A stretch of DNA of 64,000 bases, from NCBI GenBank assembly GCA_011056555.1, contig DSEQ01000040.1, positions 97,075 to 161,074 on the forward strand, read 5' to 3'. Positions 9,209-18,200 of the stretch are shown in pieces; within the stretch, counting starts at the first letter, position 1, and every line of letters starts with the position of its first letter. Position numbers and translations under genes: made by a program. This DNA is from Candidatus Zixiibacteriota bacterium (lineage in GTDB: Bacteria; Zixibacteria; MSB-5A5; JAABVY01). The notes beneath the pieces are model-generated. The model had not been told where the DNA came from, did no database searches, and worked only from the letters and a program-made list of their open reading frames with translations.

Positions 9209-9765
9209 ATTACTTCCCTGTATGTTGCATTCTATCAGCCCGCCACACTAAATCGTCCGCAGTCATACTGCAGGCTCCATAGCGCGCAGGCATGCATTTG
9301 CTCTTCCCAGGACAGGAAAGGCGTTTTTGTTAATCAGTTAATTTGTAGACTCAAAGCGTAGTAATTGATGCTGACTTCAAATTACAATTCGCTTTTGTGA
9401 CTGCCAGGCAGACACAATTATTCATTAAGATCCCCCGCAGACATATCTTCCAGTCTGCAATCGGGCATTGCGCTCGAAAAGACAGCCCGGCCCGGGAATT
9501 TTGAAGGGTCGATCGGGCCTGGAAATGTATAGATATTTTAACATTTGCTCTGCCGTCCAGCTTTAGAATCTACGCATTTATAGGAAGTGTTTGTTAGACC
9601 CTGGATTGCCTATTTTTCCTATTATGCTCACCTAAGGGGGGATATCAAAGGTTTATAGGATTTTGGATGTGTCTTTATCAGGGACAGAGTATCACAAATC
9701 GACAAGTCCAGTTTGCCGATGACGCTTCGAATATGCGGCGGGAATCCAGGCAGAGTAAACGATTA
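9209..9765. other. Gene-poor gap
   Basis: No convincing gene, RNA or riboswitch was recognised. The stretch holds only weak dyads, such as CAGAC/GTCTG around 9439-9457, and GC-poor sequence. Open frames here are short and have no recognisable features. Confidence 0.4.
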
Positions 9766-10035
9766 TCAAATGGATGAGATATCTTTATACTCCTCCAGCT
9801 CGCAGTGCATGCCGTCGCAATAAGGCGGGTTGCCGGTATGTTTGCACATGCAGAGCCAGATTTCTTTCTTCTCCGCAACTTCAAATTTGACGGGTGTTAT
9901 GCCGGTGCCGCTGGCATTATGGGCGCCGTCACAAAAGGGCTGGTTCTTGGAATGGCCGCAAGCGCACCAGTAATAGGTTTTCGGTTCGAGTTCAATGTGT
10001 CGTGGTTCCAGGCCCGCGATTTTAGGCTTATCCAT
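9766..10035 (-). CDS. Double CDGSH iron-sulfur protein
   Basis: This 89-residue protein has two CDGSH-type [2Fe-2S] binding motifs of the pattern C-x-C-x-(2-3)-C-D-G-x-H: WCACGHSKNQPFCDGAH near residues 23-39 and LCMCKHTGNPPYCDGMH near residues 61-77. Each provides three cysteines and one histidine, the mitoNEET-type ligand set. Bacterial two-motif forms are soluble and are thought to act in iron-sulfur or redox homeostasis. Its position beside the ferritin-like cluster fits that role, although it is transcribed in the opposite direction. The start ATG at 10035 has GGGGAGG upstream. Confidence 0.92.
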   Translation of the reverse strand: MDKPKIAGLEPRHIELEPKTYYWCACGHSKNQPFCDGAHNASGTGITPVKFEVAEKKEIWLCMCKHTGNPPYCDGMHCELEEYKDISSI

Positions 10036-10164
10036 GCATATCCTCCCCTTGAAAAATTGCTGTTTTGGATTAATATATAAGAATGCGATGACCGGGCCAA
10101 TAAAGAAATCCGGCTTTTACCGGAGATTTTAGAGAATCGGCAAAATTCGGGACCGGCCCCCGAA

Positions 10165-10276
10165 CCATTTTGAAAATGGCTTGTTCTATCTTGGATGGAA
10201 AATTAAATTGGTCCGGAGGGAATGCTGGAATTAGAATCGGAAATCATAAGGGCAGGTTTTTCCGCCCTTGATTTTT
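10165..10276. promoter_or_regulatory. Palindrome and terminator-like hairpin before the ferritin-like cluster
   Basis: The 373-base gap 10036-10408 holds CCATTTTGAAAATGG (10165-10179), a perfect odd-centred palindrome that could be an operator. It also holds a hairpin, AAGGGC (10248-10253) with GCCCTT (10264-10269), followed by GATTTTTC. The hairpin is terminator-like for the plus strand, so it may be a leader or attenuator. No promoter hexamers stand out. Confidence 0.3.
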
Positions 10277-10408
10277 CAAGGATTATGTGATATATTTCAC
10301 AGCCTTTTAAGGACTCTCTGTCGGGGTGGAAAACAGACCCTCTCGGAAGAATAAAAGGGATTGAAAGAGTAAATAGTAAATTATAACAGAATTATTGAGG
10401 AGGAAAAG

Positions 10409-10849
10409 ATGTCCACCAAGGAATTGATGGAAGAGATTGTCAAGAATATGAAGCGCTGGCAGGCAATCGAGGATTCAGCTGTGTCATCAACCGGCAAAAT
10501 CATCGAGAAGACCGATAATCCGCTTATTCGCATGGTAATGGAAATCATCCAGCATGACTCCCAGATGCATCATAGAGTGCAAGAGTTCATCGCGCGCTCG
10601 ATGACCGAGGAATCTATTGCGATTACTCCCGAGGATCTGGAGAAGGTCTGGTCAGAGGTCGAGAACCATATCCGTATCGAGGAAAAGACGATCGAGATGG
10701 CCGAGAAATCTCTGGAAGGCCTGAAGGGCCGCAAACTTGTTGTGCCCGAATATTTTCTGCATTATCTTCTGAAGGATGAAAACAAGCACAACTCGCTTCT
10801 ACAGGATCTTTCGGTAATAAAGAAAAATATGTATCCGTACGGTTCATAA
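10409..10849 (+). CDS. Small ferritin-like helical protein, probable di-iron
   Basis: This 146-residue all-helical protein is the first of five ferritin-like genes in a row. It shows carboxylate/histidine patterns spaced for a di-iron four-helix bundle: QAIEDSAV (near 17-24), HDSQMHHRV (near 49-57), IRIEEKTIEMAE, and a final ENKHNSLL of the E-x-x-H type. It has no rubredoxin domain and no signal peptide, so it should be cytoplasmic. The start ATG at 10409 follows GAGGAGG with good spacing. The exact family is uncertain. An iron or peroxide role is inferred from the fold pattern and the neighbours. Confidence 0.6.
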   Translation: MSTKELMEEIVKNMKRWQAIEDSAVSSTGKIIEKTDNPLIRMVMEIIQHDSQMHHRVQEFIARSMTEESIAITPEDLEKVWSEVENHIRIEEKTIEMAEKSLEGLKGRKLVVPEYFLHYLLKDENKHNSLLQDLSVIKKNMYPYGS

Positions 10850-10948
10850 TCGTCGGATATTTTCTATATATAAATGGGATGTGAAATCCCTCAAAAAAAG
10901 GGAAATCCCTGCTGGATTTCGGAAACATTAGTAATTCAGTGTTGTTTT

Positions 10949-10970
10949 GTCATAGATAATTATTAATGAC
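10949..10970 (+). promoter_or_regulatory. 22-bp dyad upstream of ferritin
   Basis: GTCAT at 10949-10953 and ATGAC at 10966-10970 frame a core with ATAATTAT, giving 18 of 22 symmetric positions. It lies 34 bases before the ferritin start. A Fur- or PerR-like operator is plausible, but the regulator is unknown. Confidence 0.4.
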
Positions 10971-11003
10971 TGAACAAAGGGTGATTTGGAAAGGAAAATA
11001 GAA

Positions 11004-11507
11004 ATGTTAAGCGACAATATGAAAAAGGCCTTGAATGATCAAATTAATGCTGAACTCTATTCAGCTTATATTTATCTTTCAATGGCTGCATATTTTGAAG
11101 ATGCTAACTTCCCGGGCATGGCAACCTGGATGAAGGCCCAAGCCCAGGAAGAGGTTGGACATGCAATGAAATTCTATGCTTATGTCTTCGACCGTGATTC
11201 GAAGGTTGAGCTGAAGGCAATCGACGGTCCCCAGACTGAATGGAAATCCCCTCTCGATGCCTTTGAGACCGCTTACAATCATGAGAAGCATGTCACCGAC
11301 CTGATCCACAAACTGGTTGAGCTGGCCAATAAAGAGAACGATCATGCCACCAGGTCATTTTTGAACTGGTTTATCGATGAGCAGGTTGAGGAAGAGGCCT
11401 CGACCAAGGCGATAGTCGACAGGCTGAAGTTTATCGGCGACGGCAAGCCCGGCCTGTTCATGCTCGATCGCGAGCTGGCAGGAAGAGGATCGGGCGGCGG
11501 TGAATAA
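11004..11507 (+). CDS. ftnA: Non-heme ferritin, iron storage
   Basis: This 167-residue bacterial ferritin starts [13 protein letters not shown], exactly where the family usually starts. The ferroxidase-site pattern is present: E17 in [13 protein letters not shown], then EEVGHAMKF with an E-x-x-H pair near residues 50-53, E near 94 in [10 protein letters not shown], and FIDEQVEEE near 125-133. Ferritin oxidises ferrous iron and stores it as a mineral inside a 24-subunit shell. The frame is open further upstream to a TTG at 10986, but AAAGGAAAA sits just before the ATG at 11004, so that start is preferred. A symmetric operator-like site precedes the gene. Confidence 0.93.
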   Translation: MLSDNMKKALNDQINAELYSAYIYLSMAAYFEDANFPGMATWMKAQAQEEVGHAMKFYAYVFDRDSKVELKAIDGPQTEWKSPLDAFETAYNHEKHVTDLIHKLVELANKENDHATRSFLNWFIDEQVEEEASTKAIVDRLKFIGDGKPGLFMLDRELAGRGSGGGE

Positions 11508-11619
11508 GCCGATGTTTGATCTTGAATAATATATTGTGAAGGGCATTCATCACCCGGGTGATGGATGCCCTCTCTTTTCCAGTATCGATTACAGAAACGG
11601 ACTGAATCCGGAGGATAAA

Positions 11620-12132
11620 ATGACTCTTGAAGAAGCTATCAAAATGGCGCTCGAATATGAGACCAAAGTGCGCGACACCTATATTGATGCCGCCAGGAAG
11701 GCCTCGGATGATACCGGCAAACGGATATTCAAGGTTCTTGGCGAGGAGGAACAGGGACATATCAATTACCTTCAGAGCAGGCTCGCTGAATGGCAGAAGA
11801 CCGGCAAAATCACCACGGAAAAACTGGATACCGTCGTGCCCTCAAAGAAGGCGATTGAGGATGGTGTGAAGAAACTTGATAAGGAGATGTCCAGGTCTGA
11901 TTACGGCTCAGAGATGGAGATGCTGCGCAAGGCCCTGGAACTTGAAATCGAGACCTCCAGCTTCTACCAACGCATGGTTGACGAGATGGGCGAGGAAGGC
12001 AAGATGTTCGAGCATTTCATGAAAATCGAGGAAGGCCACAAGGCCATAGTGCAGGCGGAGATCGACTATCTCAGCAAAACCGGCTACTTTTTCGACTTCC
12101 AGGAATTCTCGATGGAATCGCCGATTGAATAG
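11620..12132 (+). CDS. Rubrerythrin-like ferritin-family protein (no rubredoxin domain)
   Basis: This 170-residue protein is built as two similar helical halves, each with an E-x-x-H di-iron motif: EEEQGHINYL near residues 46-55 and KIEEGHKAIV near 140. The first half begins with the rubrerythrin-like EEAIKMALEYETKVRDTY. It lacks the C-x-x-C rubredoxin tail of classical rubrerythrin, so an outside electron donor would be needed for peroxide reduction. The frame extends upstream to 11536, but CCGGAGGATAAA directly before the ATG at 11620 makes that start far more likely. It is third in the ferritin-like run. Confidence 0.8.
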   Translation: MTLEEAIKMALEYETKVRDTYIDAARKASDDTGKRIFKVLGEEEQGHINYLQSRLAEWQKTGKITTEKLDTVVPSKKAIEDGVKKLDKEMSRSDYGSEMEMLRKALELEIETSSFYQRMVDEMGEEGKMFEHFMKIEEGHKAIVQAEIDYLSKTGYFFDFQEFSMESPIE

Positions 12133-12177
12133 GACGATCAGAGGATCTTTTGAATACGTAAATTATGGGATTTCATT

Positions 12178-12690
12178 ATGTCTGATGAACAAAAGAAACT
12201 TACAGAGGGCCTGAAGAAGGCAATTTCGGCCGAACGTGACGGCTACAGCTTCTATATGATGGCCGCCGGAAGCACCGAGGATGAAAAAGGAAAAGAGGTG
12301 TTCGAGACTCTGGCGCGCGAAGAGCTGGATCACATGAACTTCCTGCGCCAGCAGTACGATTCAATTCTGAAGACCGGCAGACCGGATACCAGTATCAGCC
12401 TCGGTCCGCGCAAAGACCTCACCGGCATCTCCCCGATTTTCTCGGATAAACTTAAATCGCGGATCAGCGATGCGCATATTGAGATGAGCGCGCTTTCCAT
12501 CGGGGTACAGCTGGAACTGGATGCGATCAGGTTCTATCAGGAGCAGGCCAAGGAGACCAGTTATCCCGATGTCAGGAGATTCTATCAGGAACTGGCTGAC
12601 TGGGAAACCGGGCATTACAACGCTCTCTGGGAACAGCAGCAGCAATTGAAAGAGGATTACTGGTCCACGGGCGGTTTCGCGCCGTTTTAA
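12178..12690 (+). CDS. Rubrerythrin-like ferritin-family protein, second paralogue
   Basis: This 170-residue helical protein has the same two-half plan as the gene before it. It begins LTEGLKKAISAERDGYSFYMM and carries REELDHMNFL in the first half and WETGHYNALW in the second, both E-x-x-H. No rubredoxin cysteines are present. It lies 45 bases after the previous gene and 36 before the next, so it is probably cotranscribed. Peroxide or iron handling is inferred from the family. Paralogue divergence suggests different partners or expression rather than a recent duplication. Confidence 0.78.
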   Translation: MSDEQKKLTEGLKKAISAERDGYSFYMMAAGSTEDEKGKEVFETLAREELDHMNFLRQQYDSILKTGRPDTSISLGPRKDLTGISPIFSDKLKSRISDAHIEMSALSIGVQLELDAIRFYQEQAKETSYPDVRRFYQELADWETGHYNALWEQQQQLKEDYWSTGGFAPF

Positions 12691-12726
12691 ACCGGGTGGC
12701 AATCAACTTAAAATACCGAGGTTAAG

Positions 12727-13179
12727 ATGAACTTCAATTCTGTGGATGAAATATTGGATTTTGCAATCGGCGAGGAGGAAAAGGCCGCCGATTTTTATAC
12801 CGAGCTTGCCGGAAAAGTGAGCAAGCCGAATATCAAGGAGATGTTCGAGCAGTTCGCCCGTGAGGAAAAAGGCCACAAAGCCAAACTCCTGGCCGCCAAG
12901 CAGGGCAAAATGCTGCAGAAATCAGAAAAGAAAATTCTCGACCTGAAGATCGGCGATCATCTGGAGTCAGTCGAGCTTACTCCCAACATCGATTTTCAGG
13001 ATGCCTTGATCCTGGCCATGAAAGCTGAAAAAAATGCTTTCAAATTGTACAATTCTCTGGCCGAGCAGGCTGATGATCCCGCCATCCGGGACATGCTCCT
13101 GGCCCTGGCCCAGGAGGAGGCCAAGCACAAGCTACGTTTCGAAACCGAATACGATGAGCTGGTCTTAACCGAGAATTAG
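12727..13179 (+). CDS. Rubrerythrin-like ferritin-family protein, third paralogue
   Basis: This 150-residue protein is again made of two short helical halves with EEKGHKAKLL (near 50) and EEAKHKLRFE (near 135) as E-x-x-H di-iron motifs. Its start, FNSVDEILDFAIGEEEKAADFY, is typical of the rubrerythrin/ferritin-like family. No rubredoxin domain and no signal peptide are seen. It is the last of five ferritin-like genes and is followed after 124 bases by the flavodiiron protein gene. Together they suggest a combined peroxide, oxygen and iron defence island. Confidence 0.8.
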   Translation: MNFNSVDEILDFAIGEEEKAADFYTELAGKVSKPNIKEMFEQFAREEKGHKAKLLAAKQGKMLQKSEKKILDLKIGDHLESVELTPNIDFQDALILAMKAEKNAFKLYNSLAEQADDPAIRDMLLALAQEEAKHKLRFETEYDELVLTEN

Positions 13180-13203
13180 GGTTTAATTGGACAACATGGG
13201 TGG

Positions 13204-13271
13204 CCTACTTTTGTAGGTCAAATGTCTGTGAAATTTGACAAAGCGTCAAATCCCACAGGGATTTGACCTGC
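13204..13271. repeat. Compound palindromic repeat before the flavodiiron gene
   Basis: A short hairpin, CCTAC/GTAGG (13204-13217), abuts a large imperfect inverted repeat. Its 27-base arms are 13213-13239 and 13245-13271 with a 5-base loop. Both arms carry GGTCAAAT and ATTTGAC. The element occupies most of the gap 13180-13303 and resembles REP-type intergenic palindromes. A regulatory role is possible. Confidence 0.6.
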
Positions 13272-13303
13272 AATAATGCAAAGATATGAATTATGGAGAC
13301 AAT

Positions 13304-14494
13304 ATGAAACCGCTTGAGATTAAAAAGAATGTTTACTGGGTGGGGGCAGTTGACTGGGATCTCCGTGATTTCCATGGCTACTCCACCGAAAAAGGTACAA
13401 GCTACAACGCCTACTTGGTGGTGGACAAAAAGACCGTGCTTTTCGATACGGTCAAAGTCGAACTTCAGAAAGACCTCCTGGCTAACATCCGGCAGGTAAC
13501 CGATCCATCAAAGATTGATTATATTGTTGTCAATCATGCCGAAATGGATCACTCCGGATCACTCCCTGAGGTACTCAAGATAGTCAAACCGGAAAAGATT
13601 TTCTGTACAGCCAAATGTAAGGACGCCCTGATACAGCATTTCCATGATGAAAGCTGGCCGTTTGAGGTCATAAAAGAAGGCGATTCGATCGAGCTGGGGC
13701 AGAAGACGATTCAATTTTTTGATTCCAAGATGATGCACTGGCCGGAGAGCATGGTCAGTTATATTCCCGAAGACAATCTGCTCATCTCAAATGATATCTT
13801 TGGGCAGCACTGGGCCACCAGTGAACGTTTTGATGATAAGGTCGACCAGGGCGAACTCTACTGGCAGTCGGCAAAGTATTATGCCAATATCTTCATGCCT
13901 TTCGCCACTCCGGCGCAGAAATTCCTGAAGAAGCTCAAAGAGAATGATCTTAAGATCGATATGATTGCGGTCGATCACGGCCTGATTTGGCGCAAAGATA
14001 TCGATAAGATAATCGAACTCTACGACAAATGGAGCTCAGGCAGGGCCGACAAAAAGGCTGTGGTGGTTTACGACACCATGTGGGGTTCGACCAAAAAGAT
14101 GGCGCGCGCTATCGGTAAAGGTATCGCCTCGCAGGATGTTTCGGTGCAGGTTCTCGATCTGCGCTTCAATCACAGGAGCGATGTCATCACCGAGGCATTA
14201 GACTCTCGGGCGATCATCCTGGGTTCGCCGGTTATGAATAATAACATCCTGCCCGGTATGGGCGGATTCCTGACCTATATGAAAGGTCTGCGTCCAAAGG
14301 ATAAAATCGGCGGAGCATTCGGATCGTACGGCTGGTCAGATAAGGCTACCAAGATTCTGAAAGAATACATGGATGACCTCAAATTCGATATCATCGGAGA
14401 CGGCCTCAGCACACAATATGTCCCCACAGATGATGTCTTAAACCAATGCTACGAATACGGCGTCGAAATCGGCAAAGCTGTAAATGCGGGATAG
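13304..14494 (+). CDS. A-type flavodiiron protein (oxygen/NO reductase)
   Basis: This 396-residue protein has an N-terminal metallo-beta-lactamase-like di-iron domain with the flavodiiron ligand motif NHAEMDHSGSL (near 80), a second ligand region near HWPESMVSYIPEDNLLISNDIFG, and DHGLIW. A C-terminal flavodoxin domain begins near residue 252 (VVVYDTMWGSTKKMARAIGKG, the FMN phosphate loop). No rubredoxin or reductase is fused, so an external rubredoxin would be needed. The family reduces oxygen to water or NO to nitrous oxide in anaerobes. An in-frame ATG at 13286 exists, but TGGAGAC just before the ATG at 13304 and the family start KPLEIKKNVYWVG favour 13304. Its placement after the ferritin-like run fits oxygen protection. 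Confidence 0.94.
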   Translation: MKPLEIKKNVYWVGAVDWDLRDFHGYSTEKGTSYNAYLVVDKKTVLFDTVKVELQKDLLANIRQVTDPSKIDYIVVNHAEMDHSGSLPEVLKIVKPEKIFCTAKCKDALIQHFHDESWPFEVIKEGDSIELGQKTIQFFDSKMMHWPESMVSYIPEDNLLISNDIFGQHWATSERFDDKVDQGELYWQSAKYYANIFMPFATPAQKFLKKLKENDLKIDMIAVDHGLIWRKDIDKIIELYDKWSSGRADKKAVVVYDTMWGSTKKMARAIGKGIASQDVSVQVLDLRFNHRSDVITEALDSRAIILGSPVMNNNILPGMGGFLTYMKGLRPKDKIGGAFGSYGWSDKATKILKEYMDDLKFDIIGDGLSTQYVPTDDVLNQCYEYGVEIGKAVNAG

Positions 14495-14582
14495 AGATAT
14501 AGCCGTCTGGAAAGGGTTCCTGACGGCACTCGTTAATTATGTTTATCATCGAGAGCCATGCATAACGGTCAAACATACCTCA

Positions 14583-14755
14583 TACGATATCGAATGATGT
14601 CATTCTCAAAATAATTGCCCAATCACACAAAGCAATCACAATTTCCCGGCAAACTTTCCGTACAGCGGCGTCCTGATTTGGATTTTTCGGAATTGTAATC
14701 CCGGAATTACAGCATGAAATCAAAAAAAGGAAATCATTTCGTTTACGATATCGTA
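14583..14755 (+). promoter_or_regulatory. Paired TACGATATCG palindromes
   Basis: TACGATATCGTA at 14744-14755 is a perfect 12-bp palindrome 42 bases before the next start codon. A near copy, TACGATATCGAA, lies at 14583-14594. Two copies in one 303-base gap suggest an operator, but the repressor is not known. The remainder of the gap is AT-rich and shows no gene. Confidence 0.45.
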
Positions 14756-14797
14756 GAGTAATATAAAAAATAAATCTTCAAAATCGGAGGCACAAGA

Positions 14798-15253
14798 ATG
14801 GCAGAACATGAAGTACGTATTATCAAAATGCCTGCATGCCGACTGGCGCTGGTGAATACTGTGAGCAGCAGCCCGGAGATGGAATCAATTCAGAAGCTCA
14901 TGAAATGGGTCGAGAAAAGAAATTTGGCTGATAGAGAATATGGTCCGAGATGGTTCGGCAGGAATAATCCCCCACCGCAAGATGATAAAGCAGAATATGG
15001 TTATGATGCTATGGTAACGATCCCTGATGATATTACTAATGCTGATGAAGTCCAGCTCTACCAGATTCCGGAACGGACATGCGCCGTCGTTAAAGCCAAT
15101 TTGCAGAACATCACACAGATGTGGAACTATCTTTATGACTGGGTTAAAGAAAGCGACTATGAAATAGCCGATCACGGTCTGGAGGAACTTCTGGATCCAT
15201 ATGCGAATGATGAGGAATTTCTCTTCGACCTATGGCTGCCGGTACGAAAATAA
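14798..15253 (+). CDS. GyrI-like small-molecule-binding domain protein
   Basis: This 151-residue protein looks like a free-standing GyrI-like (AraC effector-binding/SOUL-related) domain. It begins EVRIIKMPACRLALV, carries the central YGYDAMVTIPDD and the ligand-side strand QIPERTCAVVKAN, and ends FDLWLPVRK. Such domains bind small hydrophobic or cationic ligands in transcription factors such as BmrR and Rob, or act alone. No DNA-binding part is present here. The gene sits just before an RND pump operon on the other strand, so a role in toxin or drug sensing is possible but unproven. A palindromic site lies upstream. Confidence 0.72.
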   Translation: MAEHEVRIIKMPACRLALVNTVSSSPEMESIQKLMKWVEKRNLADREYGPRWFGRNNPPPQDDKAEYGYDAMVTIPDDITNADEVQLYQIPERTCAVVKANLQNITQMWNYLYDWVKESDYEIADHGLEELLDPYANDEEFLFDLWLPVRK

Positions 15254-15285
15254 TCAAACTCAAAAAGCGGAAATTGCCGATAAGC

Positions 15286-18200
15286 CTATTCCGTCGCAGG
15301 TGCTGCCCTCAACCTGCGGGCACGCTCCAGCAAATTATAGACGGCGTTATAAGTAACTGGAATCAAAATCAGGGTGATCAGTGCTGAAACTGTCAAACCG
15401 CCAATGACCGCCCTCGCCAGAGCCGCCTGAATCTCGCCTCCGGCGCCAAGCACAAAGGCCAGCGGAAGCATACCCAGCACTGTTGTAAAGGTAGTCATCA
15501 AAATCGGCCGCAGACGCAACCGTGCAGACTGCCGCACAGCATCATTGATATCAAGACCGCGCTCCCGGCGCATCAGGTTTATATAATCAACCATCACAAT
15601 AGCGTTATTGACAACGATGCCCATCAGCATAACAATGCCCATCAGGCTTTGTATGTTGATGGTCGTGCCCGTCAAAAGCAGCGTGGGCACAACACCTATG
15701 ATGGCCATTGGAACCGCGATCATCACGATAAGCGGATCAAGAAATCTTTCAAACTGCGCCGCCATAACCATGTAAATCAAAATCGCAGCCATCAAGACCG
15801 ACAACAGAAAATCGTTCCTGGCTTTCTGCTGCTCCTCGTACTCGCCGCTGAATACGATCGAGAATCCTTCCGGCAGAGGCACGTTGCGCATGCCCCTCTG
15901 CAGTTTCCCGATCACATCTCCCAGCGCCGCTCCGCTTTCCAGATTAGCAGTGATATAGGTCACCCGCTGCCCGTCAATGCGTTCGATTTCTGTCGGGCTG
16001 CGCCTCCGCTCAGTTTCCACCACTGCAGAGACCGGCACGATGTCGCCGCCCGCAGTTCGCACACCCACATTGCTTAAGTCCACGGTTGTCAGTCGGTCTT
16101 GCGGCTGAAGCCGAACCGTGATAGGAAATTCCTCTCCGCCCTCACGGAACACCCCTGCCCGGCTTCCGCCGATATTGGTCTGAATTACCTGTGCTATCTG
16201 GTTTACCGTCAATCCCAGGTCTGCAATTTTCTCACGATCGATGACCAGGTTCTGCTCGGGTCTTCCTTCCCGCCTGCTGATCCGGACATCCGCCACCTCC
16301 GGGACTCTTTCAGCTACATTCTTTATTTGATTGGCCAGGCGGTTGGCCACATCCAGATCGTATCCCCGCAGTTCAATCTGTACAGCTTCAGCGCCCCCGG
16401 ACCCAAACAGCCGCCGCAGCATCCACAGCCCCGACTGCGCCGAGACACGGATATCCGCCCCGGGAATCTGTCCCGAGACTTCACGGCGAAGCTGGTCGGC
16501 CAAATCAAAACTGTTGATGGATCGTTCTCCGGCACTCTTGAGCGAGAGTTCCACCTCGGCATTTCCGGGACGAATCTGAGTGGTTATATGAAGCACCTCA
16601 TCCATCGGCGTAACCTCCCGCACTATCTGCTCCAGCTCATACAGATACTCGTTCACCACAGCGATGTTCGTCCCCTGGGCCATCATCAGGTCCACATCAA
16701 TTTCATCGGCATCGGTTTGCGGAGCCAGTTCCACCGGCAACAGCGGCCACAACAATATAGCGCCGGCCAACAGCACTGCGGTTACTCCAAAGACAATTTT
16801 CTTATGCCCCAGGGCCTTATCCAGAAGACCCGCGTATCGCTCCTCGAGCCGCTGAAACCAATTGCCGAGGCGCTTGCGAATACCATTGCGATTTCCACCG
16901 CCGGATTTGATCGTTAAAAATCGGCTGGCAAGCATTGGCACCAGGGTGAGCGCCACCAGGAGCGAACACAGAAGGGCAAATACCACCACCAGCGCAAGCT
17001 CGCGTAAAAGCATACCGGAGATAGTCTGCATGAAAACTACCGGCAGAAAGATGACTGAGGTGGTGAGTGTCGATGCTATAATGGCGCCGGTCACTTGCTT
17101 TGTACCGGTGAGAGCGCTTTCTTCACGGGAGTGACCGCCCTCCCTCAGGCGAACGATATTTTCCAGGACCACAATGGAATTGTCGACAATCAATCCAATC
17201 CCCAGCGCCAGCCCGCCAAAACTCATCTGGTTTAATGTCAGGTTATTGAAATACAGAAGACCGAAGGTAGCAATGAGCGAGATCGGGATCGAGAGGGCAA
17301 TGATAAATGTAGTCGAGCCGTTTCGCAAAAAGATATAAAGTACGAAAATTGCCAGGAGCCCGCCGAAAAGTGCTGACTGCTTCACGGTATCAATCGAGTT
17401 CTGTATGAATTCGCTCTGGTCGATCACCATCACCAGATCCAGATCATCCCGCTCCCGGTCAATTCTCTCCATCACTTCCCGCGCCTGTCGGGCCACCTCG
17501 ACCGTGTTGGCGCCCGACTGCTTGCGAATCCCCAGCCGCACCATGGGCTGGCCGTCAATCTGCACGATGCGGTTGATGTCCTCAAAACCATCCACCACCT
17601 CGGCCACATCACCGACCCGAATCGGATAGCCGTCAACTACCGTTATGATCGTATTGGTTATCTGCTCAAGCGACTGATATTCTCCCCGAGTACGCACATA
17701 CATATCGCTTATGCCCTCTCGCATGTCGCCGCCGGGAAGAGTGACATTCTCACGTTGCAGTGCCGCACGCACATCGGCCGCGGAGAGGCCGCTGGAGGCC
17801 AGACGGTCGCGTTTGAGCCGCACCTGCACCTCTCGATACAGACCGCCCCAGACATCTATCGAACCGACACCCGGAATCTGCTCGAAACGCTGGGCAATCT
17901 CGCGCTCCAAAACGAGCGTCAACTCGTCCATAGGACGATCCGAATGTGCTCCCAGGATTACGACCGGAAAATTGTCGGGATCAAATTTCCATAAACGCGG
18001 CGGCTCGACTTCCGGCGGAAAATCATCGCGAATCCGATCCAGCGCCGCCCGGACATCATTGGCCGCAGCGTCAATATCCGTCCCCTGCGCAAATTCGAGT
18101 CTGACCCAGCTGCGCCCTTCCTCAGAATTCGAGCGCACCTCAGTCAGGTTGGGTACCACAGCGACAGCATTTTCCACACGGTCGGTGATGATTGTCTCGA

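Noticed and set aside
16099-16917. 272-codon plus-strand frame inside the RND pump gene
   Set aside because: It lies antisense to a clear 1029-codon gene. Its composition reflects the complementary frame.
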